From contig CAMLLC010000001.1 in the NCBI GenBank assembly GCA_946480835.1, positions 62,001 to 126,000 on the forward strand: a DNA stretch of 64,000 nucleotides, written 5' to 3'. Numbering within the stretch: the stretch's first letter is position 1; each line of letters begins with the position of its first letter. The notes beneath the pieces are model-generated. The model saw only the letters and a list, made by a program, of their open reading frames with translations, was not told the DNA's origin and did no database searches. This document shows, piece by piece, positions 9,313-17,920 of this stretch. The position numbers and the translations under genes were made by a program. Source of the stretch: Entomomonas sp945283395 (GTDB taxonomy: Bacteria > Pseudomonadota > Gammaproteobacteria > Pseudomonadales > Pseudomonadaceae).

Positions 9313-10629
9313 ATGAAGAAATCTTTTAAAATTAGTCTTGCTTGGCAAATATTAATTGCACTAATTTTAGGTATTAGCTTTGGTGCTATCTTGCATAATC
9401 TACCTATAGGAATCGTTAATAATATTATTACCAATGGCCTTGAACCAGCAGGTAATCTTTTTATTCGGCTGATAAAAATGATAGTTGTCCCTATTGTAAT
9501 GTCTACCATTATAGTCGGGGTAACAGGCATGGGTGACTCAAAAAAATTGGGGCGTATCGGAATAAAAACTATTATCTATTTTGAAATTATTACTACTATA
9601 GCTATCGTAGTAGGAATCACTTGTGCTAATATTTTCCATCCTGGAACTGGTATTGATATATCTACTTTAACGTCAACTGCTCTTTCTAAAAATGTTGCAG
9701 AAGCTACTAATGCTATTGCACATGAAAATCATTTTATAAATACTATTTTAACACTAGTTCCTACCAATATATTCCAAGCACTTATGCATGGTGATATGTT
9801 AGCTATTATTTTCTTTTCTGTATTATTTGGACTAGCCTTATCGACAATACCCGCACCTAAAAGAGATCCATTAGTCGCTGTGTTTAGTGCCGTGGCTGAA
9901 ACCATGTTCAAAGTCACTAATATTATCATGCATTATGCTCCTATAGGAGTATTTGCTCTTATAACTGTAACTATTGCTCAATTCGGCTTTAGCTCTTTAT
10001 TACCTCTATTTAAACTAGTATCTTTAGTGTACTGTGCTATTTTATTTTTTGCGTTAGTTATCTTTGGCATTGTTTGTAAAATATTTGGCCTAAACATTTT
10101 TAAACTCATTTATATTCTTAAAGATGAACTTATTTTAGCTTACACTACTTCTAGCTCAGAAACTGTAATGCCACGTATTATGCAAAAAATGGAAGATTAT
10201 GGTGCGCCACGAGCTATTACTAGTTTTGTTATTCCTACCGGCTATTCTTTTAACTTAGATGGCTCTACACTCTATCAAAGTATTGCTGCTATTTTTGTCG
10301 CGCAATTATTCGGCATTAACTTAAGTATTTGGCAAGAAATTACGCTTGTGCTGACTTTAATGGTTACCTCTAAAGGTATCGCTGGGGTGCCTGGAGTTTC
10401 TTTTGTAGTATTGCTTGCTACTTTAGGTAGTGTTATGCCAATGGAAAAAGCTACTCTTGGCTTAACTTTTATTGCAGGAATAGATAGGATAATGGATATG
10501 GCAAGAACAGCCCTTAATGTAATAGGGAACTCACTAGCCGCACTGGTAGTAGCTAAATGGGAAGGACAGTTTGATATAGAAAAATCCAAAACTTATGAGC
10601 AACAGGTACTCCATCCGAAGCTTAAATAA
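9313..10629 (+). CDS. gltP: glutamate/aspartate:proton symporter
   Basis: A 438-residue member of the dicarboxylate/amino acid:cation symporter family, close in length and sequence to E. coli GltP by my recall. Diagnostic stretches are IRLIKMIVVPIVMSTIIVG near the N-terminus, the serine-rich hairpin AYTTSSSETVMPRI, the TM7 signature SFNLDGSTLYQS, and the HP2 region TSKGIAGVPGVSFVVLLATL with AGIDRIMDMARTALNV. It should import glutamate or aspartate driven by protons across the inner membrane. It is a single gene with its own terminator. DctA (C4-dicarboxylates) is the alternative, but the N-terminus and C-terminal EHKFD-like region favour GltP. Confidence 0.9.
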   Translation: MKKSFKISLAWQILIALILGISFGAILHNLPIGIVNNIITNGLEPAGNLFIRLIKMIVVPIVMSTIIVGVTGMGDSKKLGRIGIKTIIYFEIITTIAIVVGITCANIFHPGTGIDISTLTSTALSKNVAEATNAIAHENHFINTILTLVPTNIFQALMHGDMLAIIFFSVLFGLALSTIPAPKRDPLVAVFSAVAETMFKVTNIIMHYAPIGVFALITVTIAQFGFSSLLPLFKLVSLVYCAILFFALVIFGIVCKIFGLNIFKLIYILKDELILAYTTSSSETVMPRIMQKMEDYGAPRAITSFVIPTGYSFNLDGSTLYQSIAAIFVAQLFGINLSIWQEITLVLTLMVTSKGIAGVPGVSFVVLLATLGSVMPMEKATLGLTFIAGIDRIMDMARTALNVIGNSLAALVVAKWEGQFDIEKSKTYEQQVLHPKLK

Positions 10630-10635
10630 CTTCTT

Positions 10636-10672
10636 TAGTGCAGTTTAGCCTAGCTATACTGCACTATTTTTG
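10636..10672 (+). terminator. intrinsic terminator of gltP
   Basis: Stem tagtgcagt (10636-10644) with actgcacta (10658-10666), 9 perfect pairs, followed directly by TTTTTG. It starts 7 bases after the gltP stop codon. A classic Rho-independent terminator. Confidence 0.85.
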
Positions 10673-10775
10673 TTTGCTAATAATAAATCTAAGCCCCTAA
10701 TAGCTTTTTTTGGTAGACCAAATAAATAATTCGCAAAGAGAAGTCATTTTAACTTAATAATAACCATAACCTTAA

Positions 10776-12161
10776 CTAATTTATATGTTGTAACGATTCT
10801 TGTAAATTTCTAGCCAATTTTTCTGATTGTTCATATCTTCCCATATCACCAGCTTTAAAGCTTTTAACTAGAGAACTCCATTCGCTATGGGCTCTAGCTT
10901 TTTGCAAGGGTTTAGGCAAGGTTTGCCATAACTTATGTTGTAATACATTTAGAGTAATAGCATGATTAGCTGCATGTCCCCTTTTCACTAAAGCATTAAG
11001 TAAATAACATTGTCTGATAGCTAAAATCTGGAGAATAGCATCATCTACTCCAAGAAATTGTTTGCCACTCAATCGTCCTATAAACTGCTTTTTATAATGA
11101 CTAACAGTTTGCCAAGCTCCACCTGTAATAGCTCCTAATAAAGCGGCGGTTCCCAATGTTAGACCGGCAAACATTAAATCTACCCCAACCCCAGCAGCCG
11201 CCCCCGCTGCGATACCTTTACCTAAGCTAATACTAAAGAGTTTAATAGTCTCTGGATTAAATAAATCATCAGCAAAACGACCATTTAACAATGGTAGTTC
11301 ACTGGCAAAAGCATCATCTTTACGAAACTGGTATAAAGTTAATAAATCTTTTACAGCACGTTGCTCACGTTTACGTATACTGGTTTGTAATTGTTTTTTA
11401 GCCTGCTCTATCGTCTTCTCATCTGTAGCTACTAACAAATGATATGCTGCTACATCTATAAGCATATCAGCTATAATAAAAAAACCCTGCCGGTAACGTT
11501 CAATAGCCTGTTGTTCATGATATTCAATCAGTTGTAATAACTGTGGCTTAGCTGGCTCTAAAAGTAAAGCCAAAGTTTCATATAAACGTCTTTCACCATC
11601 TTCAGGCGGAGCGACACTATCAAATTGAACAACTGCATGTAGCCCCAATCTCGCCAAAGTTGCTCGCCATTCATTAGCTCTATGCTCATTATTGGCTACA
11701 AAGTTTAATATAGGCAATAATGGCTTACCGCTATCAATGAGAATAGTTAATTCATCCTTATACTTAGCCAATACTGGCTCTCTTGCATCAATAACATACA
11801 AAGCTGCATCTGACGCTAGCAGCTGTCTTAACACTTTAGCTTCTTGTTCAAAGCGTAACTTTGCCTCGTTACTTTGCAAAAAACGCTCGATACGTTCTGG
11901 GCCATCCAGACGAGCACCCTGTGCTAATAAATCACAATAATCTAAAAGTCCTAATGCATCTTCCAAACCAGGGGTATCATAAAATTCTAATAAGGTTTTA
12001 TCCTCTACTAATAGCTTGGCTCCCTCTACGTGTTTAGTAGTGCTAGGATGATGAGATACTTCGCCAAAATAACTATCTTTTAATAGCGTACGTAATAATG
12101 AGGTTTTCCCCACATTAGTATGCCCTACGACAGCCAGAATTAAAGTGTTAATCATTAGCAT
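10776..12161 (-). CDS. Era-like GTPase with DUF3482 domain
   Basis: A 461-residue protein. The N-terminal 180 residues are a small GTPase: P-loop GHTNVGKTSLL at about 13-23, switch region with TTKHVEG, and G3 motif DTPGLED near residue 63. The C-terminal DUF3482 part holds a glycine-rich hydrophobic segment (LGKGIAAGAAAGVGVDLMFAGLTLGTAALLGAITGG, about 310-345) that likely inserts into or contacts the membrane. Its start overlaps the end of the DUF2868 gene by 14 bases, and the two families are often paired in Pseudomonas relatives, so the products probably work together at the inner membrane. The cellular role is not established. Confidence 0.85.
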   Translation of the reverse strand: MLMINTLILAVVGHTNVGKTSLLRTLLKDSYFGEVSHHPSTTKHVEGAKLLVEDKTLLEFYDTPGLEDALGLLDYCDLLAQGARLDGPERIERFLQSNEAKLRFEQEAKVLRQLLASDAALYVIDAREPVLAKYKDELTILIDSGKPLLPILNFVANNEHRANEWRATLARLGLHAVVQFDSVAPPEDGERRLYETLALLLEPAKPQLLQLIEYHEQQAIERYRQGFFIIADMLIDVAAYHLLVATDEKTIEQAKKQLQTSIRKREQRAVKDLLTLYQFRKDDAFASELPLLNGRFADDLFNPETIKLFSISLGKGIAAGAAAGVGVDLMFAGLTLGTAALLGAITGGAWQTVSHYKKQFIGRLSGKQFLGVDDAILQILAIRQCYLLNALVKRGHAANHAITLNVLQHKLWQTLPKPLQKARAHSEWSSLVKSFKAGDMGRYEQSEKLARNLQESLQHIN

Positions 12162-13536
12162 CTCCTAGCCAAGTCAATAAAGTTGCTAAGTCATCATAAG
12201 CTAACTGTAATCGCTGCAAGGCTTGCTGCCAATCAGCTAATCTTTTTGTATCTACTCCTTCATCTACTAATAAAGCTACTTTAGCTACCCTAACATAACA
12301 GGCTAGCTCACTTATCAAATTTAATGTTCCTCTATCAACCGACCTTTTTGGATCACAAATAATCAGCAATTTTGCTACAGGGGTAGCAGCTAACCTATCT
12401 AATAGATGTTTACGTTGCTCTCGGGTCTCTATCCTCCCTGCATTTATTACACCTTTAGGTAAATGAGGTGGCCAAGCATAATTAGCTTCTAACTCTAAAC
12501 CTACTACAGCTGCTCCTTGTTCTGACCAATTACCGTTAACCACCATAGGTTCATACCAATTATCAGGTTTGCAATCTATTATCCCTACCATCTCTTTATC
12601 AGGCATTAAACGCGGCTTCAATAACGCATAACCAGAGAATGACAAATTCAGGCTTAGATGCCGATAGCCAGCACGTAATAACAATGTACACAAAATAAAA
12701 AATAATATTCTAGGAAAAATGCCATATACAAATAATACGCCTACTAACCAGGCAGCCCAAGTTTGTCTTGCAGTGTCCAACATCACCGCCCCATTACCAC
12801 TTTGCCTGATTAATTCCTCACTTGGAATAGGAAAACCAAATACATGAGGAATAGCCCCTAATAGTTGTACAATAAATACGAAACTATCTGAACTTAAAAT
12901 AGTGGTTTGCCAAATAAAACCATAACGCTGCGTAGCTAGTAAAACTAACAAAGTAACTAACGCTATCACTGAAGTTGACAGCCATAAAATATTGGTAACA
13001 CGCCCTATCCACCAACGTTCTAAGCGTTGTTGATGAAAAAGCATTAATAATGCAGGTAAGAGTTGTACTATTTGTTGTTTACCTGTTAATTTAGAAGTTA
13101 ACCAGAGGATAAATTTACCTAAATGATTAAGAGAATCTCCCCCTAATAGAGCCCCTAATAACCAAACCGCCATCATGACTAAATTGAACCCCAATAAACA
13201 ACCCAATGCACTAAAGATATTAATAGTATGATTCTGAGAAGAAAAAGTAGGTAATACTAACCCTATTCCCAGAAAAAACGTTAACAACATTAAGATACGG
13301 ATAGTCCAACGGTGTGCATTAATAACGCCTTGCTGAGCTATTAATAAATGTGTTTTATCGGCTAACCACTCTGCTCTAGTAAGAATTCTCTGTTGAAAGT
13401 CACCACCATTAACTTTAGCCTGACGAATTGCCTCACTATCGGCTAAGATTCCCTGTTGTTCTTCTTGCAAACGAATAGTTTCAGCTATCCATAACGCATT
13501 AAAATGCCTTTGCTTATCTGATAATTGCTTAGCCAC
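12148..13536 (-). CDS. DUF2868 membrane protein
   Basis: A 462-residue protein with several membrane segments: about 80-100, 115-135, 190-210, 225-245 and 275-300. The N-terminus is soluble and charged (SDKQRHFNALWIAETIRLQEEQQG) and the C-terminal third is cytoplasmic (LLDRLAATPVAKLLIICDPKRSVDRGTLNLI). This matches DUF2868. The C-terminal part resembles a nucleotide- or partner-binding fold, but I see no P-loop. It is the first gene of a two-gene unit with the DUF3482 GTPase and most likely anchors it. Function is unknown. Confidence 0.8.
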   Translation of the reverse strand: MAKQLSDKQRHFNALWIAETIRLQEEQQGILADSEAIRQAKVNGGDFQQRILTRAEWLADKTHLLIAQQGVINAHRWTIRILMLLTFFLGIGLVLPTFSSQNHTINIFSALGCLLGFNLVMMAVWLLGALLGGDSLNHLGKFILWLTSKLTGKQQIVQLLPALLMLFHQQRLERWWIGRVTNILWLSTSVIALVTLLVLLATQRYGFIWQTTILSSDSFVFIVQLLGAIPHVFGFPIPSEELIRQSGNGAVMLDTARQTWAAWLVGVLFVYGIFPRILFFILCTLLLRAGYRHLSLNLSFSGYALLKPRLMPDKEMVGIIDCKPDNWYEPMVVNGNWSEQGAAVVGLELEANYAWPPHLPKGVINAGRIETREQRKHLLDRLAATPVAKLLIICDPKRSVDRGTLNLISELACYVRVAKVALLVDEGVDTKRLADWQQALQRLQLAYDDLATLLTWLGDAND

Positions 13537-13703
13537 AATGACAACCCATAGATGAAATAGTAAATATTATAGTTTAATTTATCCTATTAATAGAGCTTGT
13601 TATAAATATGTAAAAGAACCTAACTAAAATTAATATTGAAGGCATAAAATATCAAGTTAAATAGTTAACCTATTGATTATAAACTATGAATCTTTATATA
13701 TTA
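13537..13703. other. intergenic stretch upstream of the DUF2868 gene
   Basis: About 170 bases of AT-rich DNA (the first part of a 640-base gap to 14175) expected to hold the promoter of the DUF2868-DUF3482 unit. I see no RNA gene or strong hairpin. From 13953 to 14175 the gap likewise shows no gene. Confidence 0.4.
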
Positions 13704-13952
13704 TTATTTCATCTCTAATACATCAATAGCACTATCGTTAGTAGTAGGCCAACTATTTCTAGACACTTCGTTATGATCTCCCTACCACTGATATGAATTA
13801 GTACAACTTAATATCTCTTTAAGCAAACAGCAACTATCAATAACTCAACCATTAACATGCTCTGCTTCATGACAATATAAAATATAACTAAACAATAAGA
13901 CCCAACCAAAAATTAATATTATTTTATATCTAGTTTTTCTATAACTACCCAT
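13704..13952 (-). pseudogene. small exported-protein remnant with two in-frame stops
   Basis: From an ATG at 13952 the minus frame gives a basic, hydrophobic N-terminus (MGSYRKTRYKIILIFGWVLL, then FSYILYC) that looks like a membrane anchor or lipoprotein signal, then HEAEHVNG and a TGA at 13845-13847. The same frame continues through 20 more codons, a TAG, and 25 codons ending SAIDVLEMK with TAA at 13704-13706. In total 83 codons keep one frame with two stops, suggesting recent decay by point mutation. The family is not recognised. It could instead be a genuine 35-residue small membrane protein ending at the TGA. Confidence 0.35.
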
Positions 13953-14175
13953 TATTATAATTTAAATCAATAAGTTATATTTACATTAAACTAACATAAT
14001 AATATTAAAGTCAATGATTTAAGCACAAAAATTAAAATATAACACAAAAAGACCTTTATACAAGTATTTGCTTTGTCAGCGAGCTCTGCGATACGCAGCA
14101 TAATCCTTTTTAAAAACCTTGTTACATTGCTAAAAATACCATTGAAAAGCAATTTGTTATTTTTATTGCCTAATA

Positions 14176-14388
14176 TTATTCACTTTTTTCTTTATTAGAC
14201 TGATTAATAATTCGGTCTGACTTTAGTTCCCACTCCAACCAGTCATCACCAAACAACTCAGCAGGATGCTGTGTACGTTCAGCACCATTACCACAAGCTA
14301 ATGCACTAGCAGGACAATACTTATCGCATCCCCAGCAAATCCGCTCAGGATGTTTAGGATGTATTGGAAAATTCTTTTGCAAACTCAT
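14176..14388 (-). CDS. DUF3079 cysteine-rich small protein
   Basis: A 70-residue protein matching DUF3079: FPIHPKHPERICWGCDKYCP, then ACGNGAERTQHPAELFGDDW. Four cysteines (CWGC, C and C) and nearby histidines could bind a metal, possibly zinc or an iron-sulfur cluster. The function is unknown. It is transcribed alone, facing away from the hypothetical gene upstream by about 110 bases on the same strand. Confidence 0.8.
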   Translation of the reverse strand: MSLQKNFPIHPKHPERICWGCDKYCPASALACGNGAERTQHPAELFGDDWLEWELKSDRIINQSNKEKSE

Positions 14389-14498
14389 GCTTATTTTGAG
14401 TTAATAAACTACTAAAAGTTCACTCTTATTGCTTTGGTATCAACTAACAAAATCAGCAATATAAAAGATAGCTTATATTAACAGTATTTAACTAACTC

Positions 14499-15206
14499 TT
14501 AATCAATAAATTTTATATTTACACTAGCCTTTTCTCCATGTGACTCGTTATCTATACTATGATCTAGCCAATCCGTTGTTAACGTTTGCTGTTGCTCATT
14601 CCACATATAGGGTTCTCCTGTATAGGGATTCATTAGTTGATCTTTGTGTTTGATTAAAAATTCAGCAACCTGCTCCTTTTTAAGATTAGCTTGTTTGATT
14701 TTTAATTTAGCTTCTATTAATGCCGAATAGCTGATCACATCATAAAATCTTACAAAATAATTCAACATGTGTTTACTTGTATACTCTAGATATTTTTGTC
14801 CTAGTATATTGGTGATTCCATATTTATTTTTAATTTGTTCTAAGGTTAGAGTGGGAACATCCAATTGAGGTTTAATAGTTTGTTGATACACCTTGGCTGA
14901 GGCAGGTAATACTCTTTTTGCAAGCTCTATATAATCGGTCATACGCTCATAAAAAAGTTGCATCGTTTTTGCTGTATCAAATAATAATGGTGTATTATTT
15001 TTCTTTAATTGATTAAGTACCGTTCGCTTAACCCTAACCCAGTCTAACTCTTCTATTTTGATATCTTCATTAGCAGATATATAAAGCAATTGCAAATAAG
15101 AGCTTCTTTGCCAAGTTAATACTGTTACTAGAATTTGTTGCTCTTCTTTGGTGAAGGGTTGTAACAAGGCAAGTAACTTTGGATGATTAAGTAAATTAAA
15201 ATGCAA
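14499..15206 (-). CDS. unrecognised 235-residue soluble protein
   Basis: I do not recognise this protein. It has 235 residues, is strongly helical and charged, has no signal peptide and no membrane segment. Landmarks are NHPKLLALLQPFTKEEQQILVTVL near the start, LPASAKVYQQTIKPQLDVPTLT in the middle, and a distinctive PYTGEPYMWNEQQQTLTTDWLD near the C-terminus. The last motif resembles the tail of bacterial proteins in which a PYTGKPMxYD signature precedes the end, but no function is known to me. Base use resembles its neighbours, so I see no sign of recent transfer. Confidence 0.65.
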   Translation of the reverse strand: MHFNLLNHPKLLALLQPFTKEEQQILVTVLTWQRSSYLQLLYISANEDIKIEELDWVRVKRTVLNQLKKNNTPLLFDTAKTMQLFYERMTDYIELAKRVLPASAKVYQQTIKPQLDVPTLTLEQIKNKYGITNILGQKYLEYTSKHMLNYFVRFYDVISYSALIEAKLKIKQANLKKEQVAEFLIKHKDQLMNPYTGEPYMWNEQQQTLTTDWLDHSIDNESHGEKASVNIKFID

Positions 15207-15361
15207 AATCTATTTATTAATCAACTAGTTATTATTAATTGATGCATATTTATACATGCAATTATATGCCATAACGAGAAAATAGCTGTAATATAAAACA
15301 ATAACTTACAAATAATTATGAGCTCTAAAAAACCTTAAAAAGCTTTAGGATTCGCCAGAGA
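15207..15361. other. intergenic stretch before the integrase remnant
   Basis: Part of a 538-base gap between an unrecognised gene and the cold-shock gene. The first 150 bases show no gene. The middle holds the integrase remnant, listed separately. Bases 15461-15744 are probably the long 5' untranslated region and promoter of the cold-shock gene. Confidence 0.4.
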
Positions 15362-15460
15362 ATGTACATTATAAATAACCACGCCACCTATCTGGATCAG
15401 CGTAGGCAAATGATGCAGGAATTGGCGGATAGTATAGATTTTGATTTTAAAGTCTTATAA
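15362..15460 (+). pseudogene. tyrosine integrase C-terminal remnant
   Basis: A plus-strand frame ending with TAA at 15458-15460 reads NNHATYLDQRRQMMQELADS, then IDFDFKVL. The pattern Tyr-x-x-x-x-Tyr-Leu-x-x-Arg-Arg-x-Met-Met-Gln-x-x-Ala-Asp matches the extreme C-terminus of P4-type phage and island integrases, just after the catalytic tyrosine. Nothing upstream encodes the rest, so only the last 30 or so residues survive. The prophage genes at 20-23 kb and the umu operon between them make a decayed integrated element plausible. Confidence 0.5.
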
Positions 15461-15698
15461 GATACATTTGTACTAATTTAAGTCTAGACATGAATCCCGA
15501 CATTAATAATTACATTTTAATCTAATGTTAATGAAATAAAATTTGCTATTTTTTTTATTTATGCGTTAATGAACCTAACAAAAGTTCAGCGTTAATTAAG
15601 CATTTTAAATACCTAGTTTTTAGTCAAAATAATATCTCTTTGTTTCTTCTATTCTCTTTATATTAATCATGTTCATGCAAAGCAAAGGGTTTTTGCCA

Positions 15699-15720
15699 AT
15701 TGCAGTCATGTGGCTGTAAT
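15699..15720 (+). promoter_or_regulatory. hairpin in the cold-shock gene leader
   Basis: A 7-pair stem (attgcag with ctgtaat, one G-U pair) and an 8-base loop, 24 bases before the start codon. Cold-shock genes often carry temperature-sensitive leader structures; this is a candidate only. Confidence 0.3.
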
Positions 15721-15744
15721 TAACTTATAAATAGGTATATTTAA

Positions 15745-15954
15745 ATGTCTAATAAAACAGGTTTAGTTAAGTGGTTTGATGAAGGTAAAGGTTTCGGTTT
15801 CATCACCCCTGATGATGGTAGTAAAGATTTATTTGTCCATTTCTCAGCATTGATTGGTGATGGATTTAAAACATTGTTCGAAGGACAGAAAGTACAGTTT
15901 GTTGTTGGTAATGGACCTAAAGGCCCAACTGCGAATAGTGTTATAACTTTGTAG
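15745..15954 (+). CDS. cold-shock domain protein
   Basis: A 69-residue CspA-family protein, the usual length. RNP1 (KGFGFIT, residues 16-22) and RNP2 (LFVHFSAL, about 29-36) are intact, followed by the KVQFVVGNGPKGPTANSV strand. Such proteins bind single-stranded RNA and DNA and act as RNA chaperones after cold or other stress. It has its own terminator and a long AT-rich leader, as is typical of the family. It lies between an integrase remnant and the umuDC operon, but Csp genes are common outside mobile elements, so this may be coincidence. Confidence 0.95.
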   Translation: MSNKTGLVKWFDEGKGFGFITPDDGSKDLFVHFSALIGDGFKTLFEGQKVQFVVGNGPKGPTANSVITL

Positions 15955-15972
15955 TTTGTAAGCACTATACAT

Positions 15973-15999
15973 AAAGCCTGACTATACGTCGGGCTTTTT
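15973..15999 (+). terminator. intrinsic terminator of the cold-shock gene
   Basis: Stem aagcctgac with gtcgggctt (nine pairs, one of them T-G), loop tatac, followed by a run of T. It lies 18 bases after the stop codon. Confidence 0.9.
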
Positions 16000-16159
16000 G
16001 TTGTCTAAATATTAACCCGTGTTATGAGTATGATATCTGATAGATCAGATCTTTACCTCTCTGGATTATAAGTTACATTATTTATTTGACCAACATTAGC
16101 AAACTTATATATAGTAAAACTCATCTTATCAAGTACTTTTTCTCATACTAAAACAATAA

Positions 16160-16169
16160 GCATTGATGC
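16160..16169. promoter_or_regulatory. inverted repeat upstream of umuD, kept in the decayed copy
   Basis: gcattgatgc is a GCAT-N2-ATGC inverted repeat 36 bases before the umuD start. The same site with its flanking bases, 20 identical in all, occurs at 54197-54216 upstream of the dead umuDC copy. I find no CTG-N10-CAG LexA box in this region, so this may be part of the promoter or an operator. Its role is inferred only from conservation. Confidence 0.35.
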
Positions 16170-16205
16170 CTTTAGAATTTTGTCGTATCTATCGGAGTTG
16201 TTTTC

Positions 16206-16658
16206 GTGCCCGTTATAAATAATACAGAGTTGCTTATACTTGGCAGTTCAAGCGATAACTCTTTTAAATTGCCTCTTATTGCTAGCCCAGTTAGAGCAGG
16301 ATTTCCATCTCCCGCTGATGACTATATAGAGGCTCAGTTAGACCTATTGAATCACCTTATTCAGCATCCTAGTGCTACCTATTATATTCGTGTAAAAGGT
16401 GATTCTATGCAGGGATTAGGTATTAATGACGGTGATTTATTAATTGTAGATAGATCATTAGAACCTAGGCATGGTTATAGCGTTATCGCCTCGGTGGATG
16501 GTGAGCTTACTTGTAAACGATTGGTGCAACGTGACAGTTCCTATTATCTTATCGCTGGTAATGACGAGTACCCACCTATTCTATTAGATAATAAGGAAGT
16601 TCATATATGGGGTGTGGTAATTCATAGTATCCATAGTCATATAGGCAAATATCTATGA
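16206..16658 (+). CDS. umuD: UmuD-type SOS mutagenesis protease subunit
   Basis: A 150-residue S24-family peptidase. The self-cleavage site is Ala31-Gly32 in PVRAGFPSPADDYIEAQLDL. The catalytic serine is Ser67 in VKGDSMQG and the lysine is Lys104 in GELTCKRL. After RecA-stimulated self-cleavage, UmuD' joins UmuC to form the translesion polymerase Pol V. The start is GTG at 16206 with a CGGAG ribosome-binding site. The stop overlaps the umuC start by 4 bases. Slightly longer than E. coli UmuD (139). A heavily mutated second copy lies at 54.2 kb. Confidence 0.93.
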   Translation: MPVINNTELLILGSSSDNSFKLPLIASPVRAGFPSPADDYIEAQLDLLNHLIQHPSATYYIRVKGDSMQGLGINDGDLLIVDRSLEPRHGYSVIASVDGELTCKRLVQRDSSYYLIAGNDEYPPILLDNKEVHIWGVVIHSIHSHIGKYL

Positions 16659-17920
16659 TTATCGGCCTAGTAGACTGTAATAACTTTTATGCCAGTTGTG
16701 AGCGGGTGTTTAATCCTAAATTAGAGGGTAAGCCTATAGGCATTCTGTCTAATAATGATGGGTGTGTGATAGCGCGCTCGAATGAGATTAAACCTTTAGT
16801 TCCTATGGGTATGCCTGCTTATCAGATCTCACCTGAAATTAGAAAGCAAGTAACCTTATTAAGTTCTAATTATGAGCTTTACGGTGATATGAGTAGACGT
16901 GTATTTCGTACATTAAGAAACCATACGGCTGACTTAGAGATTTACTCAATAGATGAAGCCTTTATACATCTGGAAGGCTTTGGCAATGTGGTTGAGTACT
17001 GCAAAAGGCTAAGACGTATTGTTAAGCGTGATACAGGTATTCCAGTAAGTATTGGCCTTTCCTCTACAAGAACATTGGCTAAAATTGCTAACCATGTAGC
17101 TAAGAAGAATCCTGATTATCAAGGTGTATGTTATCTGCACCCAGCCGAGCCTAATCTTGAGAAGTTGTTGAGAAAGCTACCCACTTCTGAGGTATGGGGT
17201 GTAGGCCGAAGAATATCAGCTAAGTTATTAGGGTTAGGTATTGAAACTGCTTGGGATTTAAGAGAAGCCAATTTAAAGCAGATAAGAAAGCAGTTCTCTG
17301 TGGTATTGGAGCGTACTGTTTTTGAGCTTCAAGGTACACCATGTATTGAGCTTGAAGACATGGACACCCCTAAGAAGAATATTATGACCTCTCGGAGTTT
17401 CGGACGGGTCACAGGGCGTTATGCTGACTTGCAAGAAGCAGTAAGGGTACACGCTAGTCGCGGGGCTGAGAAACTCAGAATGCAGAACTCAGTAGCTCAG
17501 GCGGTGATGGTATTTTTAAATACTAATAGATTTAGAGAAGACCTAACCCAATATAATCCCTCATTAGTCTTGCAATTACCTTACCCAGCTAGTGACGCAA
17601 GAGTCATAGTGGCTACTGCTCAGAAAGCCTTACAACTCATCTATAGGGAAGGTTTTTTATTCCATAAAGCAGGTGTTATGATGCTTGATCTGACAGATAA
17701 GGACAATGAGCAGTTTGATCTGTTTAATTCGCCTCAGTCCAGTGAAGAAAAACAACGTTCTGAAAGGCTGATAACTGCTGTTGATAAGATTAACGCTAAG
17801 ATGGGTAAAGGCACACTCCAACTAGGGGGATTGAGGCCATTAGCCGCTTGGCAATTAAAAAGAGACTTGTTAAGCCAACGTTACACGACCAGATGGGAAG
17901 AGTTACTAACGGTTAAATGA
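16655..17920 (+). CDS. umuC: Y-family DNA polymerase V catalytic subunit
   Basis: A 421-residue UmuC protein, normal length. The catalytic acidic residues are in LVDCNNFYASCERVF (Asp at about 6) and SIDEAF (about 98-103). The little finger and C-terminal region follow, with GVGRRISAKLLGLGI as the helix-hairpin-helix part. It copies past damaged bases at the cost of mutations. It overlaps umuD by 4 bases and the following GIY-YIG nuclease gene by 4 bases, so all three are translationally coupled. Confidence 0.95.
   Translation: MIIGLVDCNNFYASCERVFNPKLEGKPIGILSNNDGCVIARSNEIKPLVPMGMPAYQISPEIRKQVTLLSSNYELYGDMSRRVFRTLRNHTADLEIYSIDEAFIHLEGFGNVVEYCKRLRRIVKRDTGIPVSIGLSSTRTLAKIANHVAKKNPDYQGVCYLHPAEPNLEKLLRKLPTSEVWGVGRRISAKLLGLGIETAWDLREANLKQIRKQFSVVLERTVFELQGTPCIELEDMDTPKKNIMTSRSFGRVTGRYADLQEAVRVHASRGAEKLRMQNSVAQAVMVFLNTNRFREDLTQYNPSLVLQLPYPASDARVIVATAQKALQLIYREGFLFHKAGVMMLDLTDKDNEQFDLFNSPQSSEEKQRSERLITAVDKINAKMGKGTLQLGGLRPLAAWQLKRDLLSQRYTTRWEELLTVK

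Noticed and set aside
16020..16205. Possible LexA box near the TATATATAG stretch upstream of umuD
   Set aside because: It lacks the outer CTG and CAG; only the AT core matches, as expected by chance in AT-rich DNA.
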